Shown: positions 17,717 to 26,702, counted from the stretch's first letter. The stretch is 64,000 nucleotides of DNA from Neptunicoccus cionae (GCF_014643735.1 NZ_BMKA01000002.1:1-64000); one strand, 5' to 3'. Notes: generated by a model not told the origin, from the letters alone. Numbers and translations are program-made.

Positions 17717-19083
17717 CCCGTTCTTCAATAATAGCAGCTAAAGAAAATCCGGTTGGGCTGGTTGATCGTATGCCATCCAACAAGGTGAATGTCGTGCCAC
17801 CCACCCGCGTGCGAGGGCTGGTCCTGACGCTCGGTTTTCTTAGTCTGGGATTGTTTGGCGGCCTTGGATCATGGGCGGCGATTGCTCCGCTGCGCACTGC
17901 GATTGTTGCCTCTGGTGAATTCAAGGTACTCGGCGACCGCCAGATCGTGCAACATCTGGAAGGCGGCATCGTTTCAGGCATATTTGTGCAAGAAGGCGGC
18001 GTGGTCAAAGAAGGCGATCTGCTTGCCACTCTACAAGACACACGGGTGAAAGCCCAATTGGGGATTCTACGTGGACAACTTGCAAGTGCGCTCGCACAAG
18101 AGATCCGCAGCGCTGCTGAATTCTCACAGTTGGACGCACTGGAACTAACCGAAGAGTTTACCCACCTGATAGAAGAAGATCCCTCTATGATAGAGGTCTT
18201 CAACACGCAAAAGAACATTTTTGACTCCAACATGCGAAGCGACGCAGGACAAGAGGCGATCCTGCAGGACCGTATCAACCAGCTCGACGAGCAAATAGAC
18301 GGCACGATGCGCCGCGTGAAATCTCTGGAACAACAGATGGAGCTGGTGGCCAGCGAGACCAAAGACCTGACCGAACTGTTTGAAAAAGGTCTCGTGACCA
18401 AAGGGCGTTATGTGAACCGGCTTCAAGCAGAGTCCCAGATCTTTGGCGACCTTGGAACGACAGAGGCGCAGGTGCAAAGCCTGCTTCAACAGAAATCGGA
18501 AATTCGCGAACGTGTAATCCATGTACGCCGCGAGCGTATGCGGATTGTAACTGCCGAGCGTCAGGCGATTCAGGATCGGGTTTATGATATCCGCCAACGT
18601 ATCGCTGCCATGCTTGATGTGCGCGAACGTCTGTCAATCAGGGCACCGATTTCAGGTCGTATCGTGGGTTTGGATATAAACACCATCGGCGAAGTCATCG
18701 AAAGCGGGCAGAAGCTGCTCGATATCGTTCCGGCCGACAGCAGTTTTTTCATCGAAGCGCGGGTCCGCCCCAGTGACATCGACGAAGTTGTCACAGGCGG
18801 GGAGGCGCGGGTGCGCCTGACGGCCTACAGTTTTCGCACCACGCCAGTGGTCACTGGAACCGTAACGAATGTCTCGGCGGACAGCTTTGTGGATGAAACG
18901 GATGGTTCGTCTTATTACAACATCACGGTTCTTGTGCCTGATGAGAAGCTTAAAGATATGGCGAATGTGGATATTGTTCCAGGAATGCCTGCTCAGGTTC
19001 TGGTTTCAACCGGAGAGCAGACGCTTCTGACGTATATGCTTGATCCGGTGATCGGTGGTTTGGGGACGGCCTTTACGCCGTAA
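17713..19083 (+). CDS. HlyD-family membrane fusion protein (PrtE-like)
   Basis: The 456-residue protein has a short cytoplasmic N-terminus and one membrane helix near residues 37-60. A lipoyl/barrel-sandwich segment contains VASGEFKVLGDRQIVQHLEG, and a long coiled coil spans about 120-300. The second lipoyl half and beta-barrel follow (IRAPISGRIVGLDINTIGEV, then VVTGGEARVRLTAYSFRT). This is the periplasmic adaptor of type I secretion. It starts inside the stop of the ABC gene, which indicates tight coupling. The outer-membrane partner is not in this operon; the TolC-type gene at 34343-35758 is the only candidate in the window. Confidence 0.92.
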   Translation: MTRSSIIAAKENPVGLVDRMPSNKVNVVPPTRVRGLVLTLGFLSLGLFGGLGSWAAIAPLRTAIVASGEFKVLGDRQIVQHLEGGIVSGIFVQEGGVVKEGDLLATLQDTRVKAQLGILRGQLASALAQEIRSAAEFSQLDALELTEEFTHLIEEDPSMIEVFNTQKNIFDSNMRSDAGQEAILQDRINQLDEQIDGTMRRVKSLEQQMELVASETKDLTELFEKGLVTKGRYVNRLQAESQIFGDLGTTEAQVQSLLQQKSEIRERVIHVRRERMRIVTAERQAIQDRVYDIRQRIAAMLDVRERLSIRAPISGRIVGLDINTIGEVIESGQKLLDIVPADSSFFIEARVRPSDIDEVVTGGEARVRLTAYSFRTTPVVTGTVTNVSADSFVDETDGSSYYNITVLVPDEKLKDMANVDIVPGMPAQVLVSTGEQTLLTYMLDPVIGGLGTAFTP

Positions 19084-19110
19084 CGGCCCGAACACTGCGG
19101 CGCGGGTGAT

Positions 19111-19130
19111 GAGTATTTAAGGAACATTGA
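19111..19130 (+). repeat. Copy of the GAGTATTT 3'-end motif
   Basis: GAGTATTTAAGGAACATTGA lies 28 bases after the HlyD stop codon and matches the motif in the inverted repeat at 449-497. The placement after a stop codon is the same as for the dioxygenase gene. Confidence 0.45.
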
Positions 19131-19156
19131 ATCGGGAACGAGTGCGCCGTTGAACG

Positions 19157-19990
19157 TCACCGCGCCAGACCAGCGACGAAATCGGCGACTTCATGAGCGT
19201 GGACTTCGGCGGCGCGGACGAGGTTATCAAAATGCCCGACCATCGTAGTGATCGAATGGGTCGCGTTAAGCAGCAAGTAGATTTCACCAGCGTAAATCGC
19301 CACGCGCTGGTACCCAAAGATGGTATAGGCCATCGAAAATCGCGCGCTCCCGTCAAACAGATAAAGGCGGAAGCCGGGATAGAGTTCTCGTAACAATTGT
19401 TCCATATGGGCAAGTTGGTTCTGCCGTTGCACCCGTGACAGACCGGACCAGACGCCGTGACCTGCGGCAAAGCTTTGCAATGTTTGCAGGGGCATCGCCA
19501 CTTCCATATCGGTTTCTGGCAGACGGGCATAGTCCCGACGGTAGCCATCCTGCAAGCGCTGGCTGTCATCCTCTACCGCTGCGGTGCGATGTTCGTATTG
19601 TGCAATCGGAGCATCGCGCAACAGGTCTGGCAGACCCGCTGGAACATAGCGAATTTTGGTGCCCAGTGCTTCTTCGTGCCACTGCACCAGCGGAGATCGG
19701 TCAAGACTGTCAGCACCTCCTGCGATCTCTAGCATGTCGCGTGTTGCCGTGGTGACCCCGCGGTCTTCCGACAGGCCGAGCAACCAGTCCACCGACACCT
19801 GATGGGTACGGGCCAACGCGACCAGCGTGTCCGCGCGTGGCAACCGTGCCCCCGCCCCGCCCAACAACTGGGACAATGCCGAACGGTCAATCCCGAGTTG
19901 GGCCGCAAAAGCGGACTGGCGCAAACCGCTTTGGCGGTGGAGATCGCCAAGGCGCGCGCGAAAGATATCTGATGTTTCCCTACGATCCAT
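19157..19990 (-). CDS. XRE-family transcriptional regulator
   Basis: The ATG at 19990 is preferred to a TTG four codons upstream. The 277-residue protein has an N-terminal Cro/CI-type helix-turn-helix (residues about 8-72: RARLGDLHRQSGLRQSAFAA, then IDRSALSQLLGG). A C-terminal domain of some 180 residues probably binds a ligand or partner (GFRLYLFDGSARFSMAYTIF). It is divergent from the fatty acid desaturase gene across about 116 bases, so control of that gene is a reasonable inference. The ligand is unknown. Confidence 0.8.
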   Translation of the reverse strand: MDRRETSDIFRARLGDLHRQSGLRQSAFAAQLGIDRSALSQLLGGAGARLPRADTLVALARTHQVSVDWLLGLSEDRGVTTATRDMLEIAGGADSLDRSPLVQWHEEALGTKIRYVPAGLPDLLRDAPIAQYEHRTAAVEDDSQRLQDGYRRDYARLPETDMEVAMPLQTLQSFAAGHGVWSGLSRVQRQNQLAHMEQLLRELYPGFRLYLFDGSARFSMAYTIFGYQRVAIYAGEIYLLLNATHSITTMVGHFDNLVRAAEVHAHEVADFVAGLAR

Positions 19991-20106
19991 GATTACTTTC
20001 AACAGATTTGGTGACTAAAAACAACAGAACCTTTGTTTTGTTACAGTTCTCTCGTTGTTCGTGCGTCCGCCGCTGATTTAAATCCTTTAAAAACAGAAGG
20101 TTTTAG

Positions 20107-21030
20107 ATGCAAACTACAGTTTCCCAAAGAACCGCCCGCATAGAATGGCCAACCTTGAGCCTTATTTTACTGACCTACGGCTCGTGGTTGTTTATCGGCG
20201 CGACAGTTTACCCGTACTTTCCCTCAATCGCGCTGTTCTTGCTGGCGATCCTGAACGCGCTTCATTCGTCACTGGTGCATGAAGCACTCCATGGCCACCC
20301 GACCCGAAATCGCATCCTGAACGAGATGCTGGTGACGGCGAACCCCGGTTTGATCTGGCCCTACCGCCGCTATCGCACCATGCACCTGCGTCATCACGCG
20401 GACGAACGGTTGACCGATCCTTTTGACGATCCTGAAAGTTATTACCGCGCCCAAAGGTATTATGCGGGATTGCCCCAATGGGTGCAGCGCGTGCTGGGCT
20501 GGTCGAACACGCTGCTTGGGCGGTTGATCCTTGGCCCGCCTCTGTCAATGTTTGCCCTGATTACCAGCGATCTTAAGGCCCTGCGAGAGGGGCAACCGGG
20601 CGTGGCCAAAGCGTGGTGTCTACACGGGCTTGGACTGGTGCCGGTCCTGTTTTGCCTTATCTATCTGTTTCATATTCCGGTATGGCTGTACCTTATGACA
20701 GCATGCTGGGGAGGGGCTGCGCTGATTTCCTTGCGCACGTTTGCAGAGCACCAATGGCACGAAACACCTGAAGGGCGCACCATAATCGTTGAGAAATCGC
20801 CGTTCAGTTTTTTGTTTCTCAACAACAACCTGCACCTCGTACATCATAAAATCCCGACAGCGCCGTGGTATCGGTTGCCCGCCCTCTATGCGCAGGACAA
20901 GGCCTATTGGAACGGGTTGAACCACGGGTATGTCTTTCCAAATTACTGGAAATTGCTCCGAACCTATGCTCTGATAGCCAAAGAACCCGTTGTTCATCCC
21001 GCCTGGCACCAAAGCAAGGACGCAGAGTGA
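20107..21030 (+). CDS. Membrane fatty acid desaturase
   Basis: The 307-residue protein has the three histidine clusters of di-iron membrane desaturases: HEALHGH (58-64), HLRHH (93-97) and HLVHH (243-247), plus EHQWH near 214-218. Several hydrophobic stretches (about 15-55, 135-155, 172-205) would place it in the inner membrane. Such enzymes introduce a double bond into acyl lipids or hydroxylate carotenoid-like substrates using O2. The substrate is not evident. A PhnD-like gene overlaps its stop codon, and an XRE regulator is divergent, which suggests a regulated two-gene unit. Confidence 0.87.
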   Translation: MQTTVSQRTARIEWPTLSLILLTYGSWLFIGATVYPYFPSIALFLLAILNALHSSLVHEALHGHPTRNRILNEMLVTANPGLIWPYRRYRTMHLRHHADERLTDPFDDPESYYRAQRYYAGLPQWVQRVLGWSNTLLGRLILGPPLSMFALITSDLKALREGQPGVAKAWCLHGLGLVPVLFCLIYLFHIPVWLYLMTACWGGAALISLRTFAEHQWHETPEGRTIIVEKSPFSFLFLNNNLHLVHHKIPTAPWYRLPALYAQDKAYWNGLNHGYVFPNYWKLLRTYALIAKEPVVHPAWHQSKDAE

Positions 21031-21758
21031 CCCGATACCGCGCAGCCCTACCCATGTATGACCTGCCTGAATATAAGGCGGAAACGGACGCGCTTTGGCA
21101 AAACATTCTGGCCGGATTGCACAAACGGGGCGCGGATTTGCTGGTGGATTTTTACCGGCCCGAAACCGATCACGATGCGGAAGAACTGCTGGCCCACCCC
21201 CGATTATTGCTGTCCCAGACTTGCTGGGGGCCGATTTCCTGCGGGGTAGCGCCGGATTTACATATCCTCGCCCAGCCGGATTATTCGGATTGTACAGGGG
21301 GTCAGGGACCGCTCTACCGCTCTGCTGTGATCACAACCGGTAAGGGCATCAATACCAACCCGCCACAGGATCGCAAAGCGGCGCTGCCGGTTGAGGCGTT
21401 ACAGGGCAAACGGCTGGCCTTTAACGACCGTGCGTCCCTTTCGGGTTATCTGTCGATCACCGCAGACATGACAGCCGCCACCAAGCAGCGCAAGGCGTTC
21501 TACAGTCACGGGGAACATTCCAGCAGTCATCGCCATTCAGTGCAGATGGTGGCCGAGGGCAAAGCGGATGTGGCAGCTATTGACTGTCGCACATGGGCCA
21601 TGCTGCAAAGCTGTGAGCCTGCGGCCAAGCAAGTGCATGTGATCGGCTGGACGCAAGCGCGCAAGGGGCTGCCCTATGTCTGCAGCCCGAAAATCGCGCC
21701 GGAGTTGCAGGCGATCCTGTCAGAAACCCTACAGGAACTTGGCGCGCACGCTGTTTGA
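21027..21758 (+). CDS. PhnD/SBP-like protein without signal peptide
   Basis: The GTG at 21027 overlaps the desaturase stop (GTGA), giving a 243-residue protein that starts VTRYRAALPMYDLPEYKAET. An open frame runs further upstream, but that lies inside the desaturase gene. The body resembles phosphate/phosphonate ABC binding proteins (GPLYRSAVITTGKGI; GKRLAFNDRASLSGY; EGKADVAAIDCRTWAMLQS). No signal peptide is present, so it is probably cytoplasmic and not a periplasmic transporter part. Its ligand is unknown; translational coupling to the desaturase suggests a linked role. Confidence 0.75.
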   Translation: MTRYRAALPMYDLPEYKAETDALWQNILAGLHKRGADLLVDFYRPETDHDAEELLAHPRLLLSQTCWGPISCGVAPDLHILAQPDYSDCTGGQGPLYRSAVITTGKGINTNPPQDRKAALPVEALQGKRLAFNDRASLSGYLSITADMTAATKQRKAFYSHGEHSSSHRHSVQMVAEGKADVAAIDCRTWAMLQSCEPAAKQVHVIGWTQARKGLPYVCSPKIAPELQAILSETLQELGAHAV

Positions 21759-22241
21759 TTATCCCCCGACCCGCAAACATGTGGTGGAGCCTGTGGCGTA
21801 GAGCTTGCCGTTCTCCACACCGCGCAATTCTGCATCGGCCACACCGGTTGCACGTCCGACATGGCTCGCCACGCTAACGGCTTCCACCTCCATGCCTTCT
21901 GGCACAGGGCGGACGATATTCACTTTATATTCCAGCGTTGTATAAAGCTCGCCCTTGCCGGATTTCGACATGATCGCGCAGGCCATCGCACTGTCCAAAA
22001 TTGCGCCGTACCAGCCCCCGTGGGTGGTTCCACCAGGGTTGAAAGCCGCGTATTTTGGGATGCCACGAAACACAGCACGCCCGAACTCGACAGCTTCCAG
22101 ACGGAAATTCATCAACCCTGCGATGGGCGGGGCCGCGACCTCGCCGTCCAGTGTTTTTTGCAGGTATTCCAGTCCCGTCCATTCCTTTTGCTCCGGTCCG
22201 GGCAGATCGTCAGGGGTTTTGGCGTATTTCAAGTCGCGCAT
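21759..22241 (-). CDS. PaaI-family hotdog thioesterase
   Basis: The 160-residue protein matches the hotdog acyl-CoA thioesterase fold. It has GRAVFRGIPKYAAFNPGGTT, then HGGWYGAILDSAMACAIMS, in which the HGG motif and following acidic residue are the usual active-site region. It would hydrolyse a CoA thioester in the cytoplasm; the acyl group is unknown. It is convergent with the PhnD-like gene with no gap between stop codons. It is probably monocistronic. Confidence 0.82.
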   Translation of the reverse strand: MRDLKYAKTPDDLPGPEQKEWTGLEYLQKTLDGEVAAPPIAGLMNFRLEAVEFGRAVFRGIPKYAAFNPGGTTHGGWYGAILDSAMACAIMSKSGKGELYTTLEYKVNIVRPVPEGMEVEAVSVASHVGRATGVADAELRGVENGKLYATGSTTCLRVGG

Positions 22242-22314
22242 GGCAAAAGGCTCTCCGGTTGGTTGTGACCAAACCGTAGAGCCTTGATAACCATTGCTTC
22301 AAGCGTTCAACCGC

Positions 22315-23187
22315 TCAGGCAGAGGCTTGCAGTTCCAAATGACGTGGCGTTCTTCCGATGGCGCGGCAAACGTCCGCTGTCAGGGTCGGATCGTTCAGCG
22401 TGTAAAAGTGCAGACCGTCCACCCCTTCGCGCAGCAAGGTATCGCAGGCTTCGGTGCAAATGGCAGTCGCGAACAGGCGCTCGGTGTCTGCAGCCGCGGC
22501 ATGGCGGAAGCCTTCTTCCATCCAGTAAGGGATCGGGATCGCGCAAGGGGCCGCGAATTTCTTGGTTTTGGCCCAGTTTTCGATGGGCAGCACGCCCGGA
22601 ATAATCGGTTGCGTGATGCCAGCGGCAACGCAACGGTCACGGAAACGCAGGAAATCCTCAACCTCGAAGAAAAACTGCGAAATCGCGCGATCCGCGCCCG
22701 CATCGAACTTCGCCTTCAGGTGATCCACATCGGATGTGTCGCTGGTGGCGTCAGGGTGACGGTTGGGATAAGCGCCCACCGCGATGTCAAAGTTACCCAG
22801 ATCAGCCAGCGCCTTCACCAATTCAACCGAACCGGCGAACCCGTCTTTCACAGGCTGGAAACCGGCTTCGGGATCAGAGGCATCGCCGCGCAGTGCAACA
22901 ACACGGCGCACGCCCTTGGCGGCATACCCCCGTGCCACAGACAGGGTTTCTTCACGGGTGGCATCCACACAGGTCAGATGACCCGCCACTGGCATACCGT
23001 AGTTCTGGGCAATCACACCGGCTGCTGAACAGGTCAAATCCCGCGTCGATCCACCGGCACCATATGTAATAGAGACAAAATCCGGATCGAAGACTTGCAG
23101 CGTTTCGACCGCAGACCACAGCCGGAAACTGGCCGCCAGCGATTTGGGCGGGAAAAATTCGAAGGACAGTTCAAAATCTTTGGTCAT
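22315..23187 (-). CDS. metF: Methylenetetrahydrofolate reductase
   Basis: The ATG at 23187 is chosen; a GTG lies one codon before. The 290-residue flavoprotein reduces 5,10-methylene-THF to 5-methyl-THF for methionine synthesis. Family motifs are clear: SFEFFPPKS at the N-terminus, DFVSITYGAGGSTRD, HLTCVDATREET, VALRGDAS and EFFFEVEDF-like SQFFFEVEDFLRF, and the final PTLTADVCRAIG. The length is normal. A LysR gene is divergent and the shared region contains a MetR-type site, so methionine-linked control is likely. Confidence 0.93.
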   Translation of the reverse strand: MTKDFELSFEFFPPKSLAASFRLWSAVETLQVFDPDFVSITYGAGGSTRDLTCSAAGVIAQNYGMPVAGHLTCVDATREETLSVARGYAAKGVRRVVALRGDASDPEAGFQPVKDGFAGSVELVKALADLGNFDIAVGAYPNRHPDATSDTSDVDHLKAKFDAGADRAISQFFFEVEDFLRFRDRCVAAGITQPIIPGVLPIENWAKTKKFAAPCAIPIPYWMEEGFRHAAAADTERLFATAICTEACDTLLREGVDGLHFYTLNDPTLTADVCRAIGRTPRHLELQASA

Positions 23188-23236
23188 CACGGGCGCTTTC
23201 TATTGTGTTGTCAGTAAAAGATAGAAGTTTGCAACT

Positions 23237-23249
23237 TGAAGCAAATTCA
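23237..23249. promoter_or_regulatory. MetR-type binding site
   Basis: TGAAGCAAATTCA fits the TGAA-N5-TTCA consensus of MetR. It lies 50 bases upstream of metF and 43 bases upstream of the divergent LysR-family gene. Confidence 0.65.
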
Positions 23250-23291
23250 TATTTCTAATAATAATAACGCGGATCATTCATATAGGCTGTC

Positions 23292-24206
23292 ATGTACCTC
23301 GAATTTCGCCACCTCCGTTCCATCCGCGCCATTCACCAGCAAGGCGGGCTCGCCCGCGCGGCCGAAGTGCTGAACGTCACTCAATCCGCCCTGTCCCACC
23401 AGATCAAAGCGCTGGAAGAACAGGTCGGGATGGAGCTGTTTCTGCGGCGTTCCAAACCACTGAAACTGTCCAAGGCGGGGCACAAACTGCTGCAACTCGC
23501 CGATAAGGTCCTGCCCCAGATCGACGCGCTGGAACAGGATTTTGCAGAGCTGATTACCGGCAAATCGGGCCGGATGCACATCGCTATTGAATGTCATGCC
23601 TGTTTTGAATGGCTGTTCCCTGTGCTGGAAGATTTCCGCAAAAGCTGGCCCAATGTGGATGTGGACATCCGCCCCGGACTGGCGTTCGATGCCCTGCCCG
23701 CCCTGCAACGGGAAGAGGTCGATCTGGTCGTCTCTGCCGACCCTGAAACCATTGATGGCGTTGAATTTATTCCCCTGTTCGACTACGCGCCCACCTTCGT
23801 TTGCGCACGTTCCCATCCGCTCGCCGCCAAACCGTTTGTAGAGGCTGAGGATTTCCGCGACGAGGTTCTGATCACCTATCCGGTAGAAAAATCCCGCCTT
23901 GATGCCTTCACCCAATTGCTGACACCGGCGCGGGTTGAACCCCGCTCCATCCGGCAGGTGGAATTGACGGCGGTGATCATGCTGCTGGTCGCGTCGGGGC
24001 GCGGGGTAAGCGTGCTGCCCGATTGGGTGATTGCCGAGGAGAAATACGGCCACGATTTCGTCGCGCGTCCGATTACCGAACACGGACTGACCCGCAGGCT
24101 CTATGCTGCGATACGCACCAGCGAAGTGGACAACGCCTATATGCGGGATTTCGTGATGATCACGCGAGACCGGCAGGCCGATGCCGATAATCCGCAAGTG
24201 GCCTGA
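23292..24206 (+). CDS. metR: LysR-family regulator, probably MetR
   Basis: The 304-residue protein has the LysR winged helix-turn-helix (LARAAEVLNVTQSALSHQIK, residues about 17-36) and a two-lobed effector domain. MetR-like features are the start MYLEFRHLRSIRAIHQQGGL, and IECHACFEWLFPVLEDFRKS in the effector domain. MetR activates metE, metF and related genes with homocysteine as co-effector. Its divergence from metF across a MetR-type box supports the name. The paralogous LysR at 50812 is clearly of another subgroup. Confidence 0.85.
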   Translation: MYLEFRHLRSIRAIHQQGGLARAAEVLNVTQSALSHQIKALEEQVGMELFLRRSKPLKLSKAGHKLLQLADKVLPQIDALEQDFAELITGKSGRMHIAIECHACFEWLFPVLEDFRKSWPNVDVDIRPGLAFDALPALQREEVDLVVSADPETIDGVEFIPLFDYAPTFVCARSHPLAAKPFVEAEDFRDEVLITYPVEKSRLDAFTQLLTPARVEPRSIRQVELTAVIMLLVASGRGVSVLPDWVIAEEKYGHDFVARPITEHGLTRRLYAAIRTSEVDNAYMRDFVMITRDRQADADNPQVA

Positions 24207-24281
24207 AAAACGTCCGAATCCCCTTGGCAATAGGCAGGTCAGCGCCTAAACAGCAAAATTCCACCACCAAGGATGCACCCC

Positions 24282-25076
24282 ATGTCGCAAATGTCTGCCA
24301 ATATGAACATTATGATCAAAGCCGCCCGTCGGGCTGGCCGGTCCCTGATGCGCGATTTCGGCGAGGTGGAGCACCTTCAGGTCAGCGCCAAAGGTCCAGG
24401 GGATTTCGTTTCCCGCGCAGATCTTAAGGCGGAAGAGATCCTCAAAGAGGAACTGATGGAAGCCCGCCCGAACTATGGTTGGCTGGCAGAGGAAAGCAAG
24501 GAAATCGCCGGCGAGGATCCGACCCGTCGCTGGATCGTAGATCCGCTGGATGGCACCACCAACTTCCTGCACGGTCTGCCCCATTGGGCGATCTCTATCG
24601 GATTGGAACATAAGGGCGAAATCGTCGCCGCTGTGATCTTCAACCCTGCGGGCGAAGAACTGTTCGCGGCGGAAAAAGGGGCCGGTGCATGGCTCAACGA
24701 CCGTCGCCTGCGGGTGTCTGGGCGCCGTGAAATGATCGAGATGATCTTTGCGACCGGCTTGCCTTTCGGGGGCCGCGCGGACCTGCCGGAAACATTGCAA
24801 GACCTGGCCCGTATCCTTCCCGGATGTGCCGGTGTCCGCCGCTGGGGCGCTGCTGCGCTCGATCTGGCTTACGTGGCTGCGGGGCGTTACGATGGTTTCT
24901 GGGAACGCCGCCTGAACGCTTGGGATGTGGCCGCAGGTATCCTTCTGGTGAAAGAGGCCGGTGGATTCGTGCAAAGCATCACCCCCGAAGGCAACCCGAT
25001 AGAGGATGGCACAATCATCGCCTCCAACGATCAGGTGTTCGACCGTTTCGCCAAACTGGTGCGCAACCCGAAATAA
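24282..25076 (+). CDS. suhB: Inositol monophosphatase family protein (SuhB-like)
   Basis: AAGGA lies 8 bases before the ATG at 24282, so this start is preferred over an ATG three codons upstream. The roughly 264-residue enzyme shows the metal-binding motifs of the family: ESKEIAGEDPTRRWIVDPLD then GTTNFLHGLPHW, and NAWDVAAGILLVKEAGG near the C-terminus. It hydrolyses inositol-1-phosphate and similar sugars using Mg2+. In bacteria SuhB also modulates transcription antitermination; which role matters here is unknown. It is followed by a terminator shared with the convergent ygfZ gene. Confidence 0.9.
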   Translation: MSQMSANMNIMIKAARRAGRSLMRDFGEVEHLQVSAKGPGDFVSRADLKAEEILKEELMEARPNYGWLAEESKEIAGEDPTRRWIVDPLDGTTNFLHGLPHWAISIGLEHKGEIVAAVIFNPAGEELFAAEKGAGAWLNDRRLRVSGRREMIEMIFATGLPFGGRADLPETLQDLARILPGCAGVRRWGAAALDLAYVAAGRYDGFWERRLNAWDVAAGILLVKEAGGFVQSITPEGNPIEDGTIIASNDQVFDRFAKLVRNPK

Positions 25077-25084
25077 TCGTGGAA

Positions 25085-25100
25085 GCGGGGTTTACCCCGC
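25085..25100. terminator. Bidirectional hairpin between suhB and ygfZ
   Basis: GCGGGGT and ACCCCGC form a 7-bp stem with a 2-base loop. It overlaps the ygfZ stop codon and lies 9 bases after the suhB stop. There is no T run, so efficiency is uncertain. Confidence 0.5.
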
Positions 25101-25844
25101 CTCCCGCAGGGTGACCGTTGCGTCACCCGCTTGCATGTCCCCCTTCACCCGATCAAACCGCAGATAGGCAATCCCCTGCCCCCCGCTTTGGGTGTAAAGG
25201 GTGCCGACCGCTTTGCCATCACAGCGCAACTCTGTCCCGACGGGGGCCGTTCCATCCACGTTGACCGTGGCCAGCCCCTTGCGCAACTCGGTTTTGTGCT
25301 TCATCCGCGCGGTCACTTCCTGCCCCACATAACATCCCTTGCGGAAATCCACGCCGTTCAGCCGCTCAAACCCGCACTCCAGAATAAAAGACCCGTCCGC
25401 GATCAACTCGATATCCGTCTGCGGCACACAATGGGCAACGCGCAGCGCGTCCCAGTCGGTTTCATCCCCGTCCTGCGCGTCCTGTGAATACATGCGCCAG
25501 CCAAGTGAAGGATGACGCGGATCGGCCAGCGCTCCTTCAAGCGCTTCGCCCACGCCGCGATGCACGAACAGTTCGGCGTCTGCAATCCCCACATCGGCCC
25601 GCAGCTTGTACATGGTCAGCCGTTGCACCAGCGCATCGGAACGGCCTGCGTCCACATCCAGCAAAATACTCTCGCCGTCGGCGGCAAGAAAGAAGTCGAA
25701 CAGATACTTCCCCTGCGGCGTCAGAAGCGCAGCATAGACGAGCCCGCGCTCAAGTCCCTTCAAGTCATTTGTCACCAGATCATTCAAAAATCGCGCCCGG
25801 TCGGCTCCGGTAATACGCAATACGCGGCGTGTTTCCTCACTCAT
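25092..25844 (-). CDS. ygfZ: Folate-binding YgfZ/GcvT-like protein
   Basis: The 250-residue protein carries the YgfZ signature KGCYVGQEVTARM near residues 168-180, with the Cys used in Fe-S related chemistry. The N-terminal block is also family-like (ITGADRARFLNDLVTNDLKG). YgfZ proteins bind tetrahydrofolate and help maintain certain Fe-S enzymes. The length is slightly short, as is common in alphaproteobacteria. It stands alone between suhB (convergent) and the glycosyltransferase gene (divergent). Confidence 0.88.
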   Translation of the reverse strand: MSEETRRVLRITGADRARFLNDLVTNDLKGLERGLVYAALLTPQGKYLFDFFLAADGESILLDVDAGRSDALVQRLTMYKLRADVGIADAELFVHRGVGEALEGALADPRHPSLGWRMYSQDAQDGDETDWDALRVAHCVPQTDIELIADGSFILECGFERLNGVDFRKGCYVGQEVTARMKHKTELRKGLATVNVDGTAPVGTELRCDGKAVGTLYTQSGGQGIAYLRFDRVKGDMQAGDATVTLREAG

Positions 25845-25937
25845 GGCATCACATCCTTCAAATTTGGTCGCCCTATGGCGGTTAACAGTTTATGTAGCTT
25901 GCAGACCCGACCGTGACCAGAACCATTCCGACACCCC

Positions 25938-26621
25938 ATGACCGCACCAATCACCGTTATTATCCCGACCTTGAATTCCGCCCCTACCCTAGGCCCGACA
26001 CTGGCGAGCCTTTACGACGGGATGACAGCAGGTCTTGTGCATCAGGTGATCTTCGCGGATGGAGGCTCTACGGACGGGATAGAAAAAATCGCCGAAGAAA
26101 CCGGAGCAGAGCTGCATATCTCTGCAGCGGGGCGCGGCACGCAAATGGCAGAGACCGCCAGATTGGCCACAACCCCGTGGCTGCTGTTTCTCCATAGCGA
26201 CACAGTCCTGAGCGATAACTGGACGGCAGTTGTGCGCAGGCATGTCGAAAATTCTGACACCGCAGGATATTTCCAACTGCGATTTGACGCAAACGGACTG
26301 GCCCCCGGTGTTGTCGCAGGATGGGCAAACCTGCGCGCGCGCCTGTTCGCCCTGCCCTACGGCGATCAAGGCCTGCTCCTCCCCACCAGTCTTTATAACA
26401 AAGCGGGCGGCTTTCCAGAAATCCCCTTGATGGAAGACGTAGCACTCGCCCGCAAATTACGCGGCCAGCTCACCGCGCTTCAAGCCACCGCGACCACAAG
26501 CGCGCAGAAATACCGCAAACAGGGCTGGCTGAAACGGGGCAGCAGTAACCTTGTTACCCTGTCGCTTTACTTTCTGGGACGCTCTCCGGAAAAGCTGGCC
26601 CAGCGCTACAGACAAGGCTGA
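25938..26621 (+). CDS. Family 2 glycosyltransferase (TIGR04283-like)
   Basis: The 227-residue protein starts with the GT-A nucleotide-binding strand (ITVIIPTLNSAPTLGPTLAS), followed by FADGGSTDG and the metal-binding LFLHSDTVLS. Later come LPYGDQGLLLPTSLYNKAGG and PLMEDVALARKL, both typical of this subgroup. It transfers a sugar to an unknown acceptor, often in envelope or carotenoid-type pathways. No membrane segment is seen except weak C-terminal hydrophobicity. The start follows about 90 bases after the divergent ygfZ start. Confidence 0.85.
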   Translation: MTAPITVIIPTLNSAPTLGPTLASLYDGMTAGLVHQVIFADGGSTDGIEKIAEETGAELHISAAGRGTQMAETARLATTPWLLFLHSDTVLSDNWTAVVRRHVENSDTAGYFQLRFDANGLAPGVVAGWANLRARLFALPYGDQGLLLPTSLYNKAGGFPEIPLMEDVALARKLRGQLTALQATATTSAQKYRKQGWLKRGSSNLVTLSLYFLGRSPEKLAQRYRQG

Positions 26622-26670
26622 CCCTTCTTCTGGCCTGAAATATCCCGGGGTGAATGCGCGCCAGCGCAAA

Positions 26671-26683
26671 GGGGCAGCGCCCC
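26671..26683. terminator. Short GC hairpin between convergent genes
   Basis: GGGGC and GCCCC pair around AGC in the gap between the glycosyltransferase and ABC transporter stop codons. It is part of a G+C-rich stretch beginning at 26638 (ATATCCCGGGGTGAATGCGC) that looks like a dispersed 3'-end element. Confidence 0.4.
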
Positions 26684-26702
26684 GTTGCATCCTTAACAGT
26701 CC

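Noticed and set aside
23274-24230. 318-codon ORF antisense to metR
   Set aside because: It is a shadow of a well-supported LysR gene, with no promoter or ribosome site.
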